Shown: positions 34,001-40,018, counted from the first letter of the stretch. The stretch is DNA of 40,018 nt from Pseudomonadota bacterium (GCA_021793155.1 JAJYTF010000037.1:1-40018); one strand, 5' to 3'. Notes: generated by a model from the letters alone, not told the origin. Made by a program: numbers and translations.

Positions 34001-36214
34001 GTCATCGCCGGTGACCGTTGCCGTCGAACCGCTGCCCTGCACCATGCCGGCATTGTTGCCGACCAGCCCGCCGACGCGCTGCGCCAGGGTACCGGAATAG
34101 GCCTGCCCGCCGACGGTTCCGGTGGCCATGACGTTGGTCACCGTTCCGGTATTGGAGCCGACAAGGGCGCCGACATACTGGTTGCCGACAACGGAAACGC
34201 CGCTGAGGATAAGGTTCTGGATCGTTCCGCTGTTGGTGCCGAACAGGCCGACATAGCTGGCCGAGGCCGTGCCTGTGGGCAGGGCGATGGTCAGCCCGGA
34301 AATGGTGTTCCCCAGCCCCTCGAGGGTTCCCGAGAAACTGGTGATCGGCGCCGCGGTGCCGCTGCTGGCCGCAATGCTCTGGCCAAGGGCGAAACTGCCG
34401 GTGCCGGCGGCCAGTTCGGTGGTCAGATCGCTGTACGTCTCGACCAGCGTGTAGGACGTGCCGCCGATGGTCACGTGCGAGCTGGCGTCGGTCACGCTGA
34501 CGCCCGCGGTGGAGCTCGACTGGAAGACACCTCCGCCGCTCGCCGTCAGGGTCGCGTTGGCGCCCGACATGGTGACACCGGCCTGCAGGTTGATGCCGCC
34601 GCTGACGGAAAGCGTCTGATTGCTGCCCGCCATGAGCATCGGCGTGTTGACGTTGACCAGGCCGCCGCTCCCCACCGTCATCGACAGTCCGGCGCCGCTG
34701 CCCGTGGCGGTAAGGCCGGCGTTGAAGAAGATGCTGCGATAGGCGGTCAGCGACAGGCTGTTGCCGCTGCTCCAGATGATCGGCGCGTTGACCACGATGT
34801 CGCCGAATCCGGCCGGATTTGCCGTGCCGCCGAACGCGCTGGTGGCGCTGGTGGCGGTGGTCACCAGCGCGACATTGGTGGTGGCCAGCGCCGTGTCGAT
34901 GGCGTTGGCGGCGGCAGCGTCGAGGCTCAGGTCGTAGGGATCCAACAGCCAGGTGCCGCTGCGGCCCAATGGCGCGCCGGTGTCGATCAGGGCGCCGCCG
35001 ATGGCGAGGGTGTGGTGGCCTGAAGTCTCGATTGATCCGCCGTCCCCGCCTTGCGGGCCGCCGCGGGCGGCGATTTGCCCGGCGACGGTCGTGTCGGCGG
35101 CGATCACCGACACCGTGCCGCCCTTTCCCAGGGCGGTGGCCGAGGCGTTCAGCCGGCTGCCGGCGGCGATGCCGACCGATGCGCTCTGCCAGCCGCCGAC
35201 GGCGATGGAGCCACCGCCCGCCGATCCCGAAGCGTCGACCACCGCGCCAGGCGACAGCTGGATATTGCCGCCGGCCATCGTCACATTGCCGCCCGTTTCT
35301 CCCGGGTTGCGGCCGGTGGCGCTGACCTGGCCGCCCACCGCCACGCCGCCGTCGCCGGCGTCGAGGATGACCGTGCCGTCCATGATCGACACGCTGTTGG
35401 CCTCGACGATACCGGTGGTATTGATCAGATTGTCGACGATGTTGCGGGCGGCTCGCGCGGTCATCACCACTTTGCCGCCATCAGCGCTCAAGACGCCGCT
35501 GTTGGTCACCAGGGCACCGGGCTGGGCCTGGTCGGCGGCGCCGGTGACGGCGAAGCTGAGCAGCTTGTCGCCGTAGAAGTCGACGGCGAAGGTCTTGACA
35601 CCGCCCAGCTCGACGGTGCCCAGCTGCGCTTCGATCAGACCGCTGTTGGTTACCGATTCGCCGGCCAGCACCACCGAGCCGCCGGCGGCGGCGCGGATGG
35701 TTCCCTGGTTGACGACGGCGGCGGCGGGGTTGGGCGAGGCGATGCCGAACTGGTAGTTGCCGGCCAGGAAATCCTGGTTGCGGATGTCCGCGGTGGTGGC
35801 GATCAGGCCGCCCACATTGACCTGGGCGCCGGGACCGAACAGGACGCCGTTGGGGTTGACGATCCACACCTGGCCGTTGGCGGCGATGGCGCCATTGAGC
35901 GACGAGGGGTTGCCGCCCATCACCCGGTTGAGGGCGATGGCGCTGCTGTTGGGCTGCTGGAAGGTCAGCGTCTCGTTCCGGCTGAGAGACAGCTGGCCCC
36001 AATTGATGATGACCCTGCCGCTGGTCTGCTGGACGATGGTGTCGAAGGCGTTGGGGGTGAGCACGCTGGCCTGGCCGGCGACCACCGAGGCACCGGATGG
36101 CCCGGCGACGGCGACGGTGGCGGGCGAGGCGACGGAGACCATGCAGGTGGTGGCGTAGAGGGCGGCCCGGTAGCTCCAGGCCCGATGGTTCGTCGGATGC
36201 TGCATGATCGGCAT
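28034..36214 (-). CDS. Giant two-partner-secretion exoprotein (TpsA, GLUG repeats)
   Basis: A 2726-aa filamentous-haemagglutinin-type exoprotein. A signal peptide ends near residue 38 (VASPATVAVAG). The TPS recognition domain (about 40-330) has NPNGVLFG at 120-127. Residues about 330-575 are beta-helix-like. From about 578 to 2378 come roughly 40 GLUG repeats (GGLVGxN) in three super-modules. A PAPTAAPT/PAPTT array (about 2378-2455) leads into a Pro/Gly/Ser-rich end without a known release or anchor motif. It should be exported by the adjacent TpsB and act as a surface or shed adhesin. The ATG at 36214 starts 1 nt after the tpsB stop, with GAGG about 8 nt upstream; another ATG lies three codons later. 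Composition is extremely Gly/Ser/Thr/Ala-rich with very few charged residues. Confidence 0.93.
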   Translation of the reverse strand: MPIMQHPTNHRAWSYRAALYATTCMVSVASPATVAVAGPSGASVVAGQASVLTPNAFDTIVQQTSGRVIINWGQLSLSRNETLTFQQPNSSAIALNRVMGGNPSSLNGAIAANGQVWIVNPNGVLFGPGAQVNVGGLIATTADIRNQDFLAGNYQFGIASPNPAAAVVNQGTIRAAAGGSVVLAGESVTNSGLIEAQLGTVELGGVKTFAVDFYGDKLLSFAVTGAADQAQPGALVTNSGVLSADGGKVVMTARAARNIVDNLINTTGIVEANSVSIMDGTVILDAGDGGVAVGGQVSATGRNPGETGGNVTMAGGNIQLSPGAVVDASGSAGGGSIAVGGWQSASVGIAAGSRLNASATALGKGGTVSVIAADTTVAGQIAARGGPQGGDGGSIETSGHHTLAIGGALIDTGAPLGRSGTWLLDPYDLSLDAAAANAIDTALATTNVALVTTATSATSAFGGTANPAGFGDIVVNAPIIWSSGNSLSLTAYRSIFFNAGLTATGSGAGLSMTVGSGGLVNVNTPMLMAGSNQTLSVSGGINLQAGVTMSGANATLTASGGGVFQSSSTAGVSVTDASSHVTIGGTSYTLVETYSDLTTELAAGTGSFALGQSIAASSGTAAPITSFSGTLEGLGNTISGLTIALPTGTASASYVGLFGTNSGTIQNLILSGVSVVGNQYVGALVGSNTGTVTNVMATGTVGGQAYSGTLAQRVGGLVGNNAGMVQGSGSTATVTGDDGSSRVGGLVGSNRGSIFNSSAGGNVSAGSGASAIGGLAGANSGSIAGSGASGGTVSGGSASFYIGGLVGANGGTGAGTTATVSNSLAAATVTGASGADDIGGLVGFNSGAATATGAIGMITGSGASGSVTGVGATAIGGLVGLNGAGSQILNSGTTASVSLTSGTAAGNVGGLVGWNQGTVSGDWAGGMVSVGAGTAAVAAGGLAGLNDAGGTVINSYSIAAVSDVVSVADSVGGLVGSNSGGIATTYAAGSITVGPTPGPAAGGLVGSNNSTGTIAGSFWDSSATGLAVGTGSSSSGTAALTDINATSPYSAANYTGWSFAAVGTGTAPGTGTWFMIDGATRPFLVSEWSTIIATPHQLQLVDLALGADYTLATKIDLSTVDAMWVGGFVPIGFSGGTATPFNGDFNGRNNAINGLTISQSSAPQVGLFGINAGSIENLSLTNVNVSDGAVTSSQAVGGLAGVNSSGRVTNVTVSGTVGGTVAGSVIGGLVGLNDTGTISGSQSSATVTGGSGVAAVGGLVGANAWDGDNPGGTILNSFASGAVSGSGGSEVGGLVGLNGFYNTSTSAITGLGSIVGSGASGPVSLTGDPLSPSFGDVGGLVGRNYGSVANGSASGGISYVDSGIASVSPNIGGLVGYNAGSVTASQASASITANSSIDNPSIGGLAGGNSGTIAASWATGMVTGGSSVGDIGGLAAYNTGLITASFANATVTGYVGGTNGSEIGGLVGSNGLGGTSGAILGSNASGLLNLTGIGGTSSFGDVGGLVGANSATIAQSYSATPINYGGTAADPAAAPNIGGLAGTNAGLISASWAIGSVIASGADSPSLGGLVGGNVSAGTILASYASGNVVGGTNAPSLGELAGVNAGLISATYAIGSVSGGGTAVSSTGSGTYIGGLAGLNQGGGTIADSYAAGPVAGLGTNAGGFVGKNSSATISGSFWDQDATGQTVGIASGSTTGATALGGTSGASAFAAGSYTGWSPVTVGTGNSPPAGSVWFMVDGYTRPFLTAEWSSTITNAHQLELVNAALGGSYQLAPMLNLSAVGTGDPMWTTAGFAPIGSSSAPFTGTFDGAQAMGGTAVISNLMITQPGGSNLGLFGANAGTIRNLSLPTASVTGVGDIGGLAGSNSGTVSFVTVGGIVGGSGSNVGGMIGSNTGPLIGASSSATVSGASGSSAVGGLVGLNTGSVIGGVASGLVGGEASQVGGLIGQNSGIVSGGAWTPVETGTVSGTSSVGGLIGADYNGTVTSATVGNASSQVSGSSAVGGLIGYANGTTIVAGYAAATVNGGSGAAQIGGLVGQAVNDLISGSSASGSVSGGSGAQGIGGLAGSTHGGTVAGSYATGSVTGGDLAQELGGLIGEIAGSTQVTASYAAGSVTGTSGVSAIGGLVGWNVGGSVIASYATGAVGAGDSAVNVGGLVGENNGLVSYAYATGPVVGGNNATSVGGLVGLNIGADNGTLSGSTVIFNSTHASIVGSYATGAVSVTGTGGNAIGGLVGTNQDGISNSYAWGGVNGGTGATNLGGLVGANTVSSSRPWTIGTVTATATTVFAGVINTSYATGTVGAGTGSAAVGGLAGLNSSTVSHSYWDTTNSGQTVGIGSGTTTGATGVATASWSTQGPSADSAWDFTNIWQAGSPYPSLRPTPAPTAAPTPAPTAAPTPAPTAAPTPAPTTPAPTTPAPTTPAPTTPAPTTPAPTTPAPTTPAPTTPAPTTPAPTTAPPVTSLSPTQTLPPAINSAVTTALQQANLTTTVTTATVGGLTGTTLGGLTGTGILSPPPAAPPAAPSPASPPAGLAASSLQSMLSSAGLPPVPQGNTPSAANAPQTVEATDGGGALFSAISPNSAVSEPPPTSGGGGSPNAGSSGGTSGGGSPGSGSSGSGSSGGSTGGGPPGGGSHGPAPAGATSGTAGSPPGQGQNAPPPDSSDRALAVIAQPPPVQPASHPTPPPPNVRAPVVPGLVDQVQTPSVPPSGVPGISPDFSSSGNSGRW
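28850..29072 (-). repeat. Tandem repeats encoding PAPTT and PAPTAAPT
   Basis: Inside tpsA, three identical 24-bp units occupy 29001-29024, 29025-29048 and 29049-29072 (PAPTAAPT). About ten 15-bp units follow from roughly 28850 to 29000 (PAPTT), most differing by one or two bases. Both unit lengths are multiples of three, so copy-number change would alter length without breaking the frame. Exact 24-bp identity suggests recent expansion. Confidence 0.88.
29085..30975 (-). repeat. TpsA GLUG super-module 3
   Basis: Residues about 1747-2377. It begins HQLELVNAALGGSYQL and MWTTAGFAPIGS, then FTGTFDGAQAMGG and LGLFGANAGTIRNLSLPTA, with about 16 GLUG repeats. It ends HSYWDTTNSG and WDFTNIWQAGSPYPSLRP. 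The WFM-DG-TRPFL block of modules 1 and 2 is replaced here by this closing segment, directly before the Pro/Thr array. Confidence 0.75.
30975..32960 (-). repeat. TpsA GLUG super-module 2
   Basis: Residues about 1085-1747. It begins HQLQLVDLALGADYTL and MWVGGFVPIGF, then FNGDFNGRNNAINGLTI and VGLFGINAGSIENLSLTNV, and carries about 16 GLUG repeats. It ends with GSFWDQDATG, YTGWSP and WFMVDGYTRPFLTAEWSST, parallel to module 1. Confidence 0.75.
32960..34480 (-). repeat. TpsA GLUG super-module 1
   Basis: Residues about 578-1085. It opens with SYTLVETYSDLTTELAAG, then a GLEGLGNTISGLTI-type lead-in and VGLFGTNSGTIQNLILSGV, followed by about 12 GLUG repeats. It closes with GSFWDSSATG, YTGWSF and a WFMIDGATRPFLVSEWSTI block. 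The same order recurs in the next two modules, so the protein grew by duplication of a block of about 500-650 residues. Confidence 0.75.
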
Positions 36215-36215
36215 G

Positions 36216-37964
36216 TCAGAACCTCACCGATCCGTTGAAGAAGACCCGCGACGACCGGTGGCCGTCGTCGCTTCCGGGCACCGGCTCGAGTGCATGGGCG
36301 AATTCCAGCCCCAGCGAGACGGCGCTCACCACGACGGTGCGCACTCCGGCGCCGGCCGACTGGATGCGGTTGGGGGTGCTGAGCGTGCCGCTGTGCACCC
36401 ACACGGCGGCGACGTCGTAGAAGGAATAGAGCTGGGCGGAATTGGCGTAGAAGTCGGCAGCGTCGAGGTCGTAACGCAGCTCGACTGAGCCGCCGACGCC
36501 AAGGTCGCCGGTGATCGCCGCCGGATCGTAACCGCGGCCGATCGCTGTGCCGCCGAAGCTGACCTCTTCACCGGTCAGCAGGGTGCTGTCGGCATACTGG
36601 CCCATGCCCGACACCGACAGGCTGAGCGGTCCGTCGATGGACCGGACATGGCTGACGGTAGAGGTGAGCTTGGTGAAATCGGTCCGGCCGCCCGGTCGCG
36701 ATATGGTCAAGCTGCCCGACGGCGAGGCGCCGAATATCGGCAGGCCCTGGGCCAGGTCCAGCATGGCGGTGGACACGCCGTCCAGCAGCCCGGCGTTCTG
36801 GTAGGTCAAAGCGACGTCGGCCACCCGCCACTCGTCATGGCTGTAGGGCGCGTCCAGCATTCCGACATTGGCCGACTGATAGGTGATGCCGCCGTCGACC
36901 GACAGCTTCTCCTGGCGCGTCAGCAGAAGCGGATAGGACAGATGCGGGCCGACGGCGACGCTGTCGCTGATGATCTTCAGTGGTGTGGACGCAAGCGATG
37001 CCACCGGCTCGCCATGGGAAGTGAGGCCGGACATGGTGAACAGCATGCCGTCGCCGCCCACCGGGACGACATATTTGGCCTGCAGCGCCCGCCGCTGGTT
37101 GGGGTCGGTGGCGGTGGACGCATTGACCAGCAACTGACCGCCGTCCGCCCAGGGCGAGCGCACCGCCAGGTCCGCCGCATAGGTCCATTTGCCGGTGGAC
37201 TCGGCGCCACGGTTGTCGGTGGACAGCGAGGCCGCCCAGGGCGCCGTCTTTACCGTCACCACCAGGTCCGAAGCCCCGGGTTCCGAGGCCGACGGCCGTA
37301 GCAGGCCGGACACGGCGGCACCGGGGATCTGATTGGCCGTCAGCAATGCCGTCTCGATGACCGGCAACCTGAGCGGACGCGAGGCCAGGACCGGCGCCAG
37401 CAGCTGCTGGACGCGGGCCTGGGCGGAGTCGTCGCCGCCATTGACCGACACCGCGGCGACATAGCCCTCGATCACGCTGATCCGGAACACTCCGTCACTG
37501 ACGCTTTGCGTGGGCACGAAGGCGCGGGTCAGGATGTATCCGTCGGCGTGGTACTTCGCCTCGATCCGCTCGGCCGCCGCCAGCAGGTCGGAAAGATGTG
37601 CCTTTCCGCCGATCACCGGCTGGACGAGCGGGCGGATCTCGTCGGGGGAATAGGTGGTGACACCGTCGACCTTGATGTCCCTGACGTCGAAAACCAGTTC
37701 TTCCACCGCCCGCGGTACCGGCGAACGGCGCGGCGCCTGGATGGTGAAATCGAGATTGGGCGGGGGCCCCGCGTCGGGCAGCGGGCGGTCCCGCCCAGGC
37801 TGCAAGGGGGCAAGGAACTGCTGTACGGCGGCCGGGTTGTCCAGTGCCAGTTCGACGGTGTCGCCGTCTGTTCCGGCGCCGGCGGCCGACAAGGGCGCGA
37901 CAAGGATTCCAACAGTCCCGGCCACCCCAAGGAAATAGCCCAACCTCGGCCCGAACCCCCGCAT
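36216..37964 (-). CDS. TpsB outer-membrane transporter (ShlB/FhaC family)
   Basis: A 582-aa outer-membrane pore of the two-partner secretion pathway, the dedicated exporter of the adjacent TpsA. A signal peptide (about 1-30, GILVAPLSAAGA) is followed by a POTRA domain at about 91-168 (VFDVRDIKVDGVTTYSPDEI, IEAKYHADGYILTRAFVP). The beta-barrel starts at about 235 and ends in Phe, as outer-membrane proteins do. GGTAIGRGYD at about 474 is the conserved plug-loop motif (VRGY-like). The ATG at 37964 is preferred to a GTG at 38003, since it starts at the signal peptide and has a G-rich stretch upstream. It leads the operon, 1 nt before tpsA. Confidence 0.93.
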   Translation of the reverse strand: MRGFGPRLGYFLGVAGTVGILVAPLSAAGAGTDGDTVELALDNPAAVQQFLAPLQPGRDRPLPDAGPPPNLDFTIQAPRRSPVPRAVEELVFDVRDIKVDGVTTYSPDEIRPLVQPVIGGKAHLSDLLAAAERIEAKYHADGYILTRAFVPTQSVSDGVFRISVIEGYVAAVSVNGGDDSAQARVQQLLAPVLASRPLRLPVIETALLTANQIPGAAVSGLLRPSASEPGASDLVVTVKTAPWAASLSTDNRGAESTGKWTYAADLAVRSPWADGGQLLVNASTATDPNQRRALQAKYVVPVGGDGMLFTMSGLTSHGEPVASLASTPLKIISDSVAVGPHLSYPLLLTRQEKLSVDGGITYQSANVGMLDAPYSHDEWRVADVALTYQNAGLLDGVSTAMLDLAQGLPIFGASPSGSLTISRPGGRTDFTKLTSTVSHVRSIDGPLSLSVSGMGQYADSTLLTGEEVSFGGTAIGRGYDPAAITGDLGVGGSVELRYDLDAADFYANSAQLYSFYDVAAVWVHSGTLSTPNRIQSAGAGVRTVVVSAVSLGLEFAHALEPVPGSDDGHRSSRVFFNGSVRF

Positions 37965-38029
37965 GTTCGCCCCGGCTGTGAACAAGCTTCCTCGCGCCCC
38001 CACGGCAGGCGAGGATTAATAAAATTCTT

Positions 38030-38059
38030 ATCATAACTTTCGGGGTAAGCCCAATTGAA
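38030..38059 (-). promoter_or_regulatory. Candidate promoter of the tpsB operon
   Basis: On the minus strand TTCAAT (38059-38054) and TATGAT (38035-38030) are 18 bp apart. The -10 fits consensus at five of six positions; the -35 is weak. The surrounding 38012-38042 is AT-rich. It lies about 65 bp upstream of the tpsB ATG and back to back with the promoter of the glycosyltransferase gene. Confidence 0.45.
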
Positions 38060-38089
38060 GATGGGGTAGGCCTATTTCGTGGCCTGCGG

Positions 38090-38119
38090 TTGAACCCCCC
38101 TGTTCGACCGATCTATAAT
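38090..38119 (+). promoter_or_regulatory. Sigma70-type promoter of the glycosyltransferase-methyltransferase gene
   Basis: TTGAAC at 38090-38095 and a perfect TATAAT at 38114-38119 are 18 bp apart. Transcription would start near 38126, downstream of the possible TTG codon at 38090, which supports the GTG at 38156 as the real start of the gene. Confidence 0.7.
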
Positions 38120-38155
38120 GCAACCGTCATAAACCAGGGCCGGCGGCGGAACGAC

Positions 38156-39724
38156 GTGAGCACTTCCTTCCTGCTTCCGCGCATTTTCGTCAATATCGCC
38201 TCGTATCGCGACCGCGACTGCCAATGGACAGTCAAGGATCTCTTCGCCAAAGCGGCCCATCCCGAAAGGATCGCCGTCGGGATCTGCTGGCAATTCATCC
38301 CCGAGGAGGACCTGGACTGTTTCATCTTCCGCACCCGTCCCGAGCAATGCCGCGTCATCGAAGTGGACGCGCGGGCCAGTCGGGGCGCCTGCTGGGCACG
38401 CAATCAGGTCCAGTCGCTGTGGCAGGGCGAGGAGTATACCCTGCAGATCGACTCTCACATGCGATTCGTCGAGGCGTGGGATGAGCGGGCCCTCTCCATG
38501 CTCGCCCTCTGTCCTTCCGAGCGGCCCGTCCTTTCCAGCTATCCCTCGGCCTTTACGCCACCCGACCATATCGACTCCCATGTGGTTTCCGTCATCGAAC
38601 CCTCGGGTTTCGATCGCGACGGCATCCTGAAACTGAATTCGAGCGGCATCGCGCCGGCCGATGCGCCAGCGATTCCGGCGGCTAATCCGTTCTGCGCCGC
38701 CGGCTTCCTGTTCGCCGACAGCCGGATCAATCGCGAGGTGCCGTACGATCCCTACCTCTATTTCCATGGCGAGGAGATCACCCTGGCGGCGCGCTTGTGG
38801 ACCCAAGGCTGGGACATTTTTACGCCCAACGACGTTCTGGCATACCACGACTACAGCAACCATCCGGGACGGCCGCGCCACTGGAAGGACTGCCGCGGCT
38901 GGTGGGAGCTGGACCGCCGATCGCTGAGCCGCGTCCGCCACCTGCTGGGCGTGGAGACGAGCCACGATCCCGAGGTGGTCCTGGACATCGATGTCTTTGG
39001 CCTGGGATCCCGCCGCAGCCTGGCCGATTACCAGGAGTTCAGCGGCGTCGACTTCGTCCGCCGGCTGATCCATGGCAGGACCACCCAGGAGATCGAGGGC
39101 GCCGCTGCGCCCGAAGCCAAGCGTGCGCGCAACGCCGAGGTTTTCGGCCGGATCTGGCGCGACAACAGCTGGGGCTCGGCCGAGACGCGGAGCGGGCCCG
39201 GATCGGCCTTGGCCGCCACCGACGCGGTGCGGCGCCGGCTGGGCGAACTGTTCACCGAGTTGGACATCCGCTCGCTGGCCGATGTCGGCTGCGGCGAAAT
39301 GAACTGGATGCAGCTCATCACTCCCGGCCTGCAACTCTATCTGGGGTTGGACGTGGTCGATGAATTGCTGGAGCAGTTGCGCGCCCGCTACGGTAAGCGC
39401 CGAGGCCACTTCTTCGCCAATCTCGACGCGACGGTCGACGATCTTCCCTGTTGTGACGCCATCCTTTGCCGCGACGTGCTGACGCACTTGCCGGAGCACG
39501 GGGTGAAGGCGGCCTTGCGGCGCTTCAAGGAAAGCGGCAGCCGTCTGCTGATCGCCACCACCCATCCGGGCGTAGGAAATCAGCCGGTGGACCTGGGCGG
39601 CTGGCAGCCCATCGACCTCAGCGCGCCGCCCTATGGTCTGCCGCCGCCAGACTTCATTCTTGCCGAGGGGGAGACGGCGAAATCCCTGGGCGTCTGGCGC
39701 CTGTCCGCGTTACCGGATTTCTAG
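38156..39724 (+). CDS. GlcNAc-transferase-like and methyltransferase fusion protein
   Basis: A 522-aa protein. The N-terminal half (about 8-270) resembles the GlcNAc-transferase family first known from Skp1 glycosylation: IFVNIASYRDRDCQWTVKDL, QIDSHMRFVEAWD with its DSH metal-site motif, and FHGEEITLAARLWTQGWDIF. The C-terminal part (about 330-515) is a SAM-dependent methyltransferase, with LADVGCGEMNWM near residue 377 as glycine-rich motif I and CDAILCRDVLTHLP as motif IV. It may transfer a sugar and methylate it or a neighbour. The GTG at 38156 is chosen because a promoter overlaps the only upstream start. It is transcribed divergently from the tpsB operon, and a role in modifying that exoprotein is possible. 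No signal peptide, so it is cytoplasmic. Confidence 0.82.
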   Translation: MSTSFLLPRIFVNIASYRDRDCQWTVKDLFAKAAHPERIAVGICWQFIPEEDLDCFIFRTRPEQCRVIEVDARASRGACWARNQVQSLWQGEEYTLQIDSHMRFVEAWDERALSMLALCPSERPVLSSYPSAFTPPDHIDSHVVSVIEPSGFDRDGILKLNSSGIAPADAPAIPAANPFCAAGFLFADSRINREVPYDPYLYFHGEEITLAARLWTQGWDIFTPNDVLAYHDYSNHPGRPRHWKDCRGWWELDRRSLSRVRHLLGVETSHDPEVVLDIDVFGLGSRRSLADYQEFSGVDFVRRLIHGRTTQEIEGAAAPEAKRARNAEVFGRIWRDNSWGSAETRSGPGSALAATDAVRRRLGELFTELDIRSLADVGCGEMNWMQLITPGLQLYLGLDVVDELLEQLRARYGKRRGHFFANLDATVDDLPCCDAILCRDVLTHLPEHGVKAALRRFKESGSRLLIATTHPGVGNQPVDLGGWQPIDLSAPPYGLPPPDFILAEGETAKSLGVWRLSALPDF

Positions 39725-40018
39725 ATCGTGATGCAGATTCTCCCCACAATCCAATCAGTTGGTGGGCCGATTCACCTGACGCTTGGGAATCAAGCGTCAG
39801 GATCGGACCACTAGATTTGCCCTCGCCGGATCGCCCCGCCCGGCGAGGGGTTATGGCAAGCCTGGTCCAGTGAACCGTTTCATTCAGTCACTGCACTAGT
39901 GGTCCGCCCCAGACGCTTGGTCCCCAAGCGCCTGGATCAGGCGGCCCACCAACCAATTGAATTGTGGTGAAAATTCGACGGCTGGTGGCGGTACCATCCG
40001 TCGGATTTTCACCACTAG
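39725..40018. repeat. Non-coding compound palindromic repeat region
   Basis: No gene is visible in these 294 bp. Arms 39731-39812 and 39896-39975 are imperfect inverted repeats of about 75-80 bp, sharing CACAAT, TTGGTGGGCCG, CAAGCGTC and GGACCACTAG segments. A perfect 11-bp hairpin (39775-39785 with 39791-39801) lies in the left arm. A second palindrome, 39964-39981 with 39998-40015 (17 of 18 pairs, 16-nt loop), follows and reaches the window edge. The layout suggests a miniature inverted-repeat element or a mosaic of repeats. No transposase is present. Confidence 0.75.
39820..39849. repeat. Hairpin repeat, copy 2 of the livM-downstream element
   Basis: A 10-bp stem CCCTCGCCGG at 39820-39829 and its complement at 39840-39849 enclose a 10-nt loop differing by one base from that at 10027-10036. 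The ATTTG upstream is also shared. It sits in the centre of the compound palindrome, between its two arms. Confidence 0.7.

Noticed and set aside
35051-36238. 395-aa plus-strand frame opposite the TPS domain
   Set aside because: The minus strand carries NPNGVLFG and a signal peptide; the plus frame has no motif.
38072-39565. 497-aa minus-strand frame opposite the glycosyltransferase-methyltransferase gene
   Set aside because: The plus strand shows clear domain motifs and a promoter; this is its shadow.
39725-40018. Possible insertion sequence at the right edge
   Set aside because: No transposase frame is present; only inverted repeats are seen, so it is listed as a non-coding repeat.

Overview
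The window is GC-rich (codon third positions mostly G/C) and reads as a chromosomal segment of an alphaproteobacterium, most likely Rhodospirillales (Magnetospirillum-like). This rests on a complete ccr/ecm/mcd set of the ethylmalonyl-CoA pathway, a liv-type ABC transporter, a DUF4214 protein and palindromic intergenic repeats. The genus is inference. I saw no rRNA, tRNA, CRISPR array, transposase or phage gene.

Region 1 (1-5606), central carbon metabolism. Methylsuccinyl-CoA dehydrogenase (mcd) and crotonyl-CoA carboxylase/reductase (ccr) lie on the minus strand. Ethylmalonyl-CoA mutase (ecm) diverges from ccr across an AT-rich 247-bp regulatory gap. Together these are three signature enzymes for acetyl-CoA assimilation without isocitrate lyase. 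Two large palindromes built from CGCCAAG units flank mcd.

Region 2 (5607-14752). This holds a 1031-aa extracellular-type protein (beta-propeller-like start, two DUF4214 repeats, C-terminal EF-hand loop), a small histidine phosphatase, a 95-aa coiled-coil protein and a five-gene branched-chain amino-acid-type ABC transporter operon in the order livG-livF-substrate-binding protein-livH-livM (minus strand).

Region 3 (14753-20445), surface sugars. rfbB and rfbA (dTDP-glucose 4,6-dehydratase and glucose-1-phosphate thymidylyltransferase) are followed by a GT2-GT4 fusion glycosyltransferase; a good sigma70-type promoter precedes rfbB. Upstream are an unrecognised 365-aa protein and a short DUF1178-type zinc-ribbon protein.

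Region 4 (20446-37964) is the most unusual part: a compact 17.5-kb minus-strand gene row with junctions of 17 nt or less. In transcription order it encodes a TpsB outer-membrane transporter, a 2726-aa TpsA exoprotein built of about 40 GLUG repeats in three super-modules plus a Pro/Thr array, an exported TPR-CHAT cysteine-protease-like protein, a small exported FecR-like protein, a CHASE2-adenylate cyclase, and a TPR-glycosyltransferase. The layout suggests one system coupling adhesin secretion, proteolysis, cAMP signalling and glycosylation; this functional link is inference.

Region 5 (38030-40018). Divergent from tpsB, with its own TTGAAC/TATAAT promoter, is a fusion of a GlcNAc-transferase-type domain with a methyltransferase. 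The last 300 bp are non-coding and form a compound palindromic repeat that may continue past the window edge.
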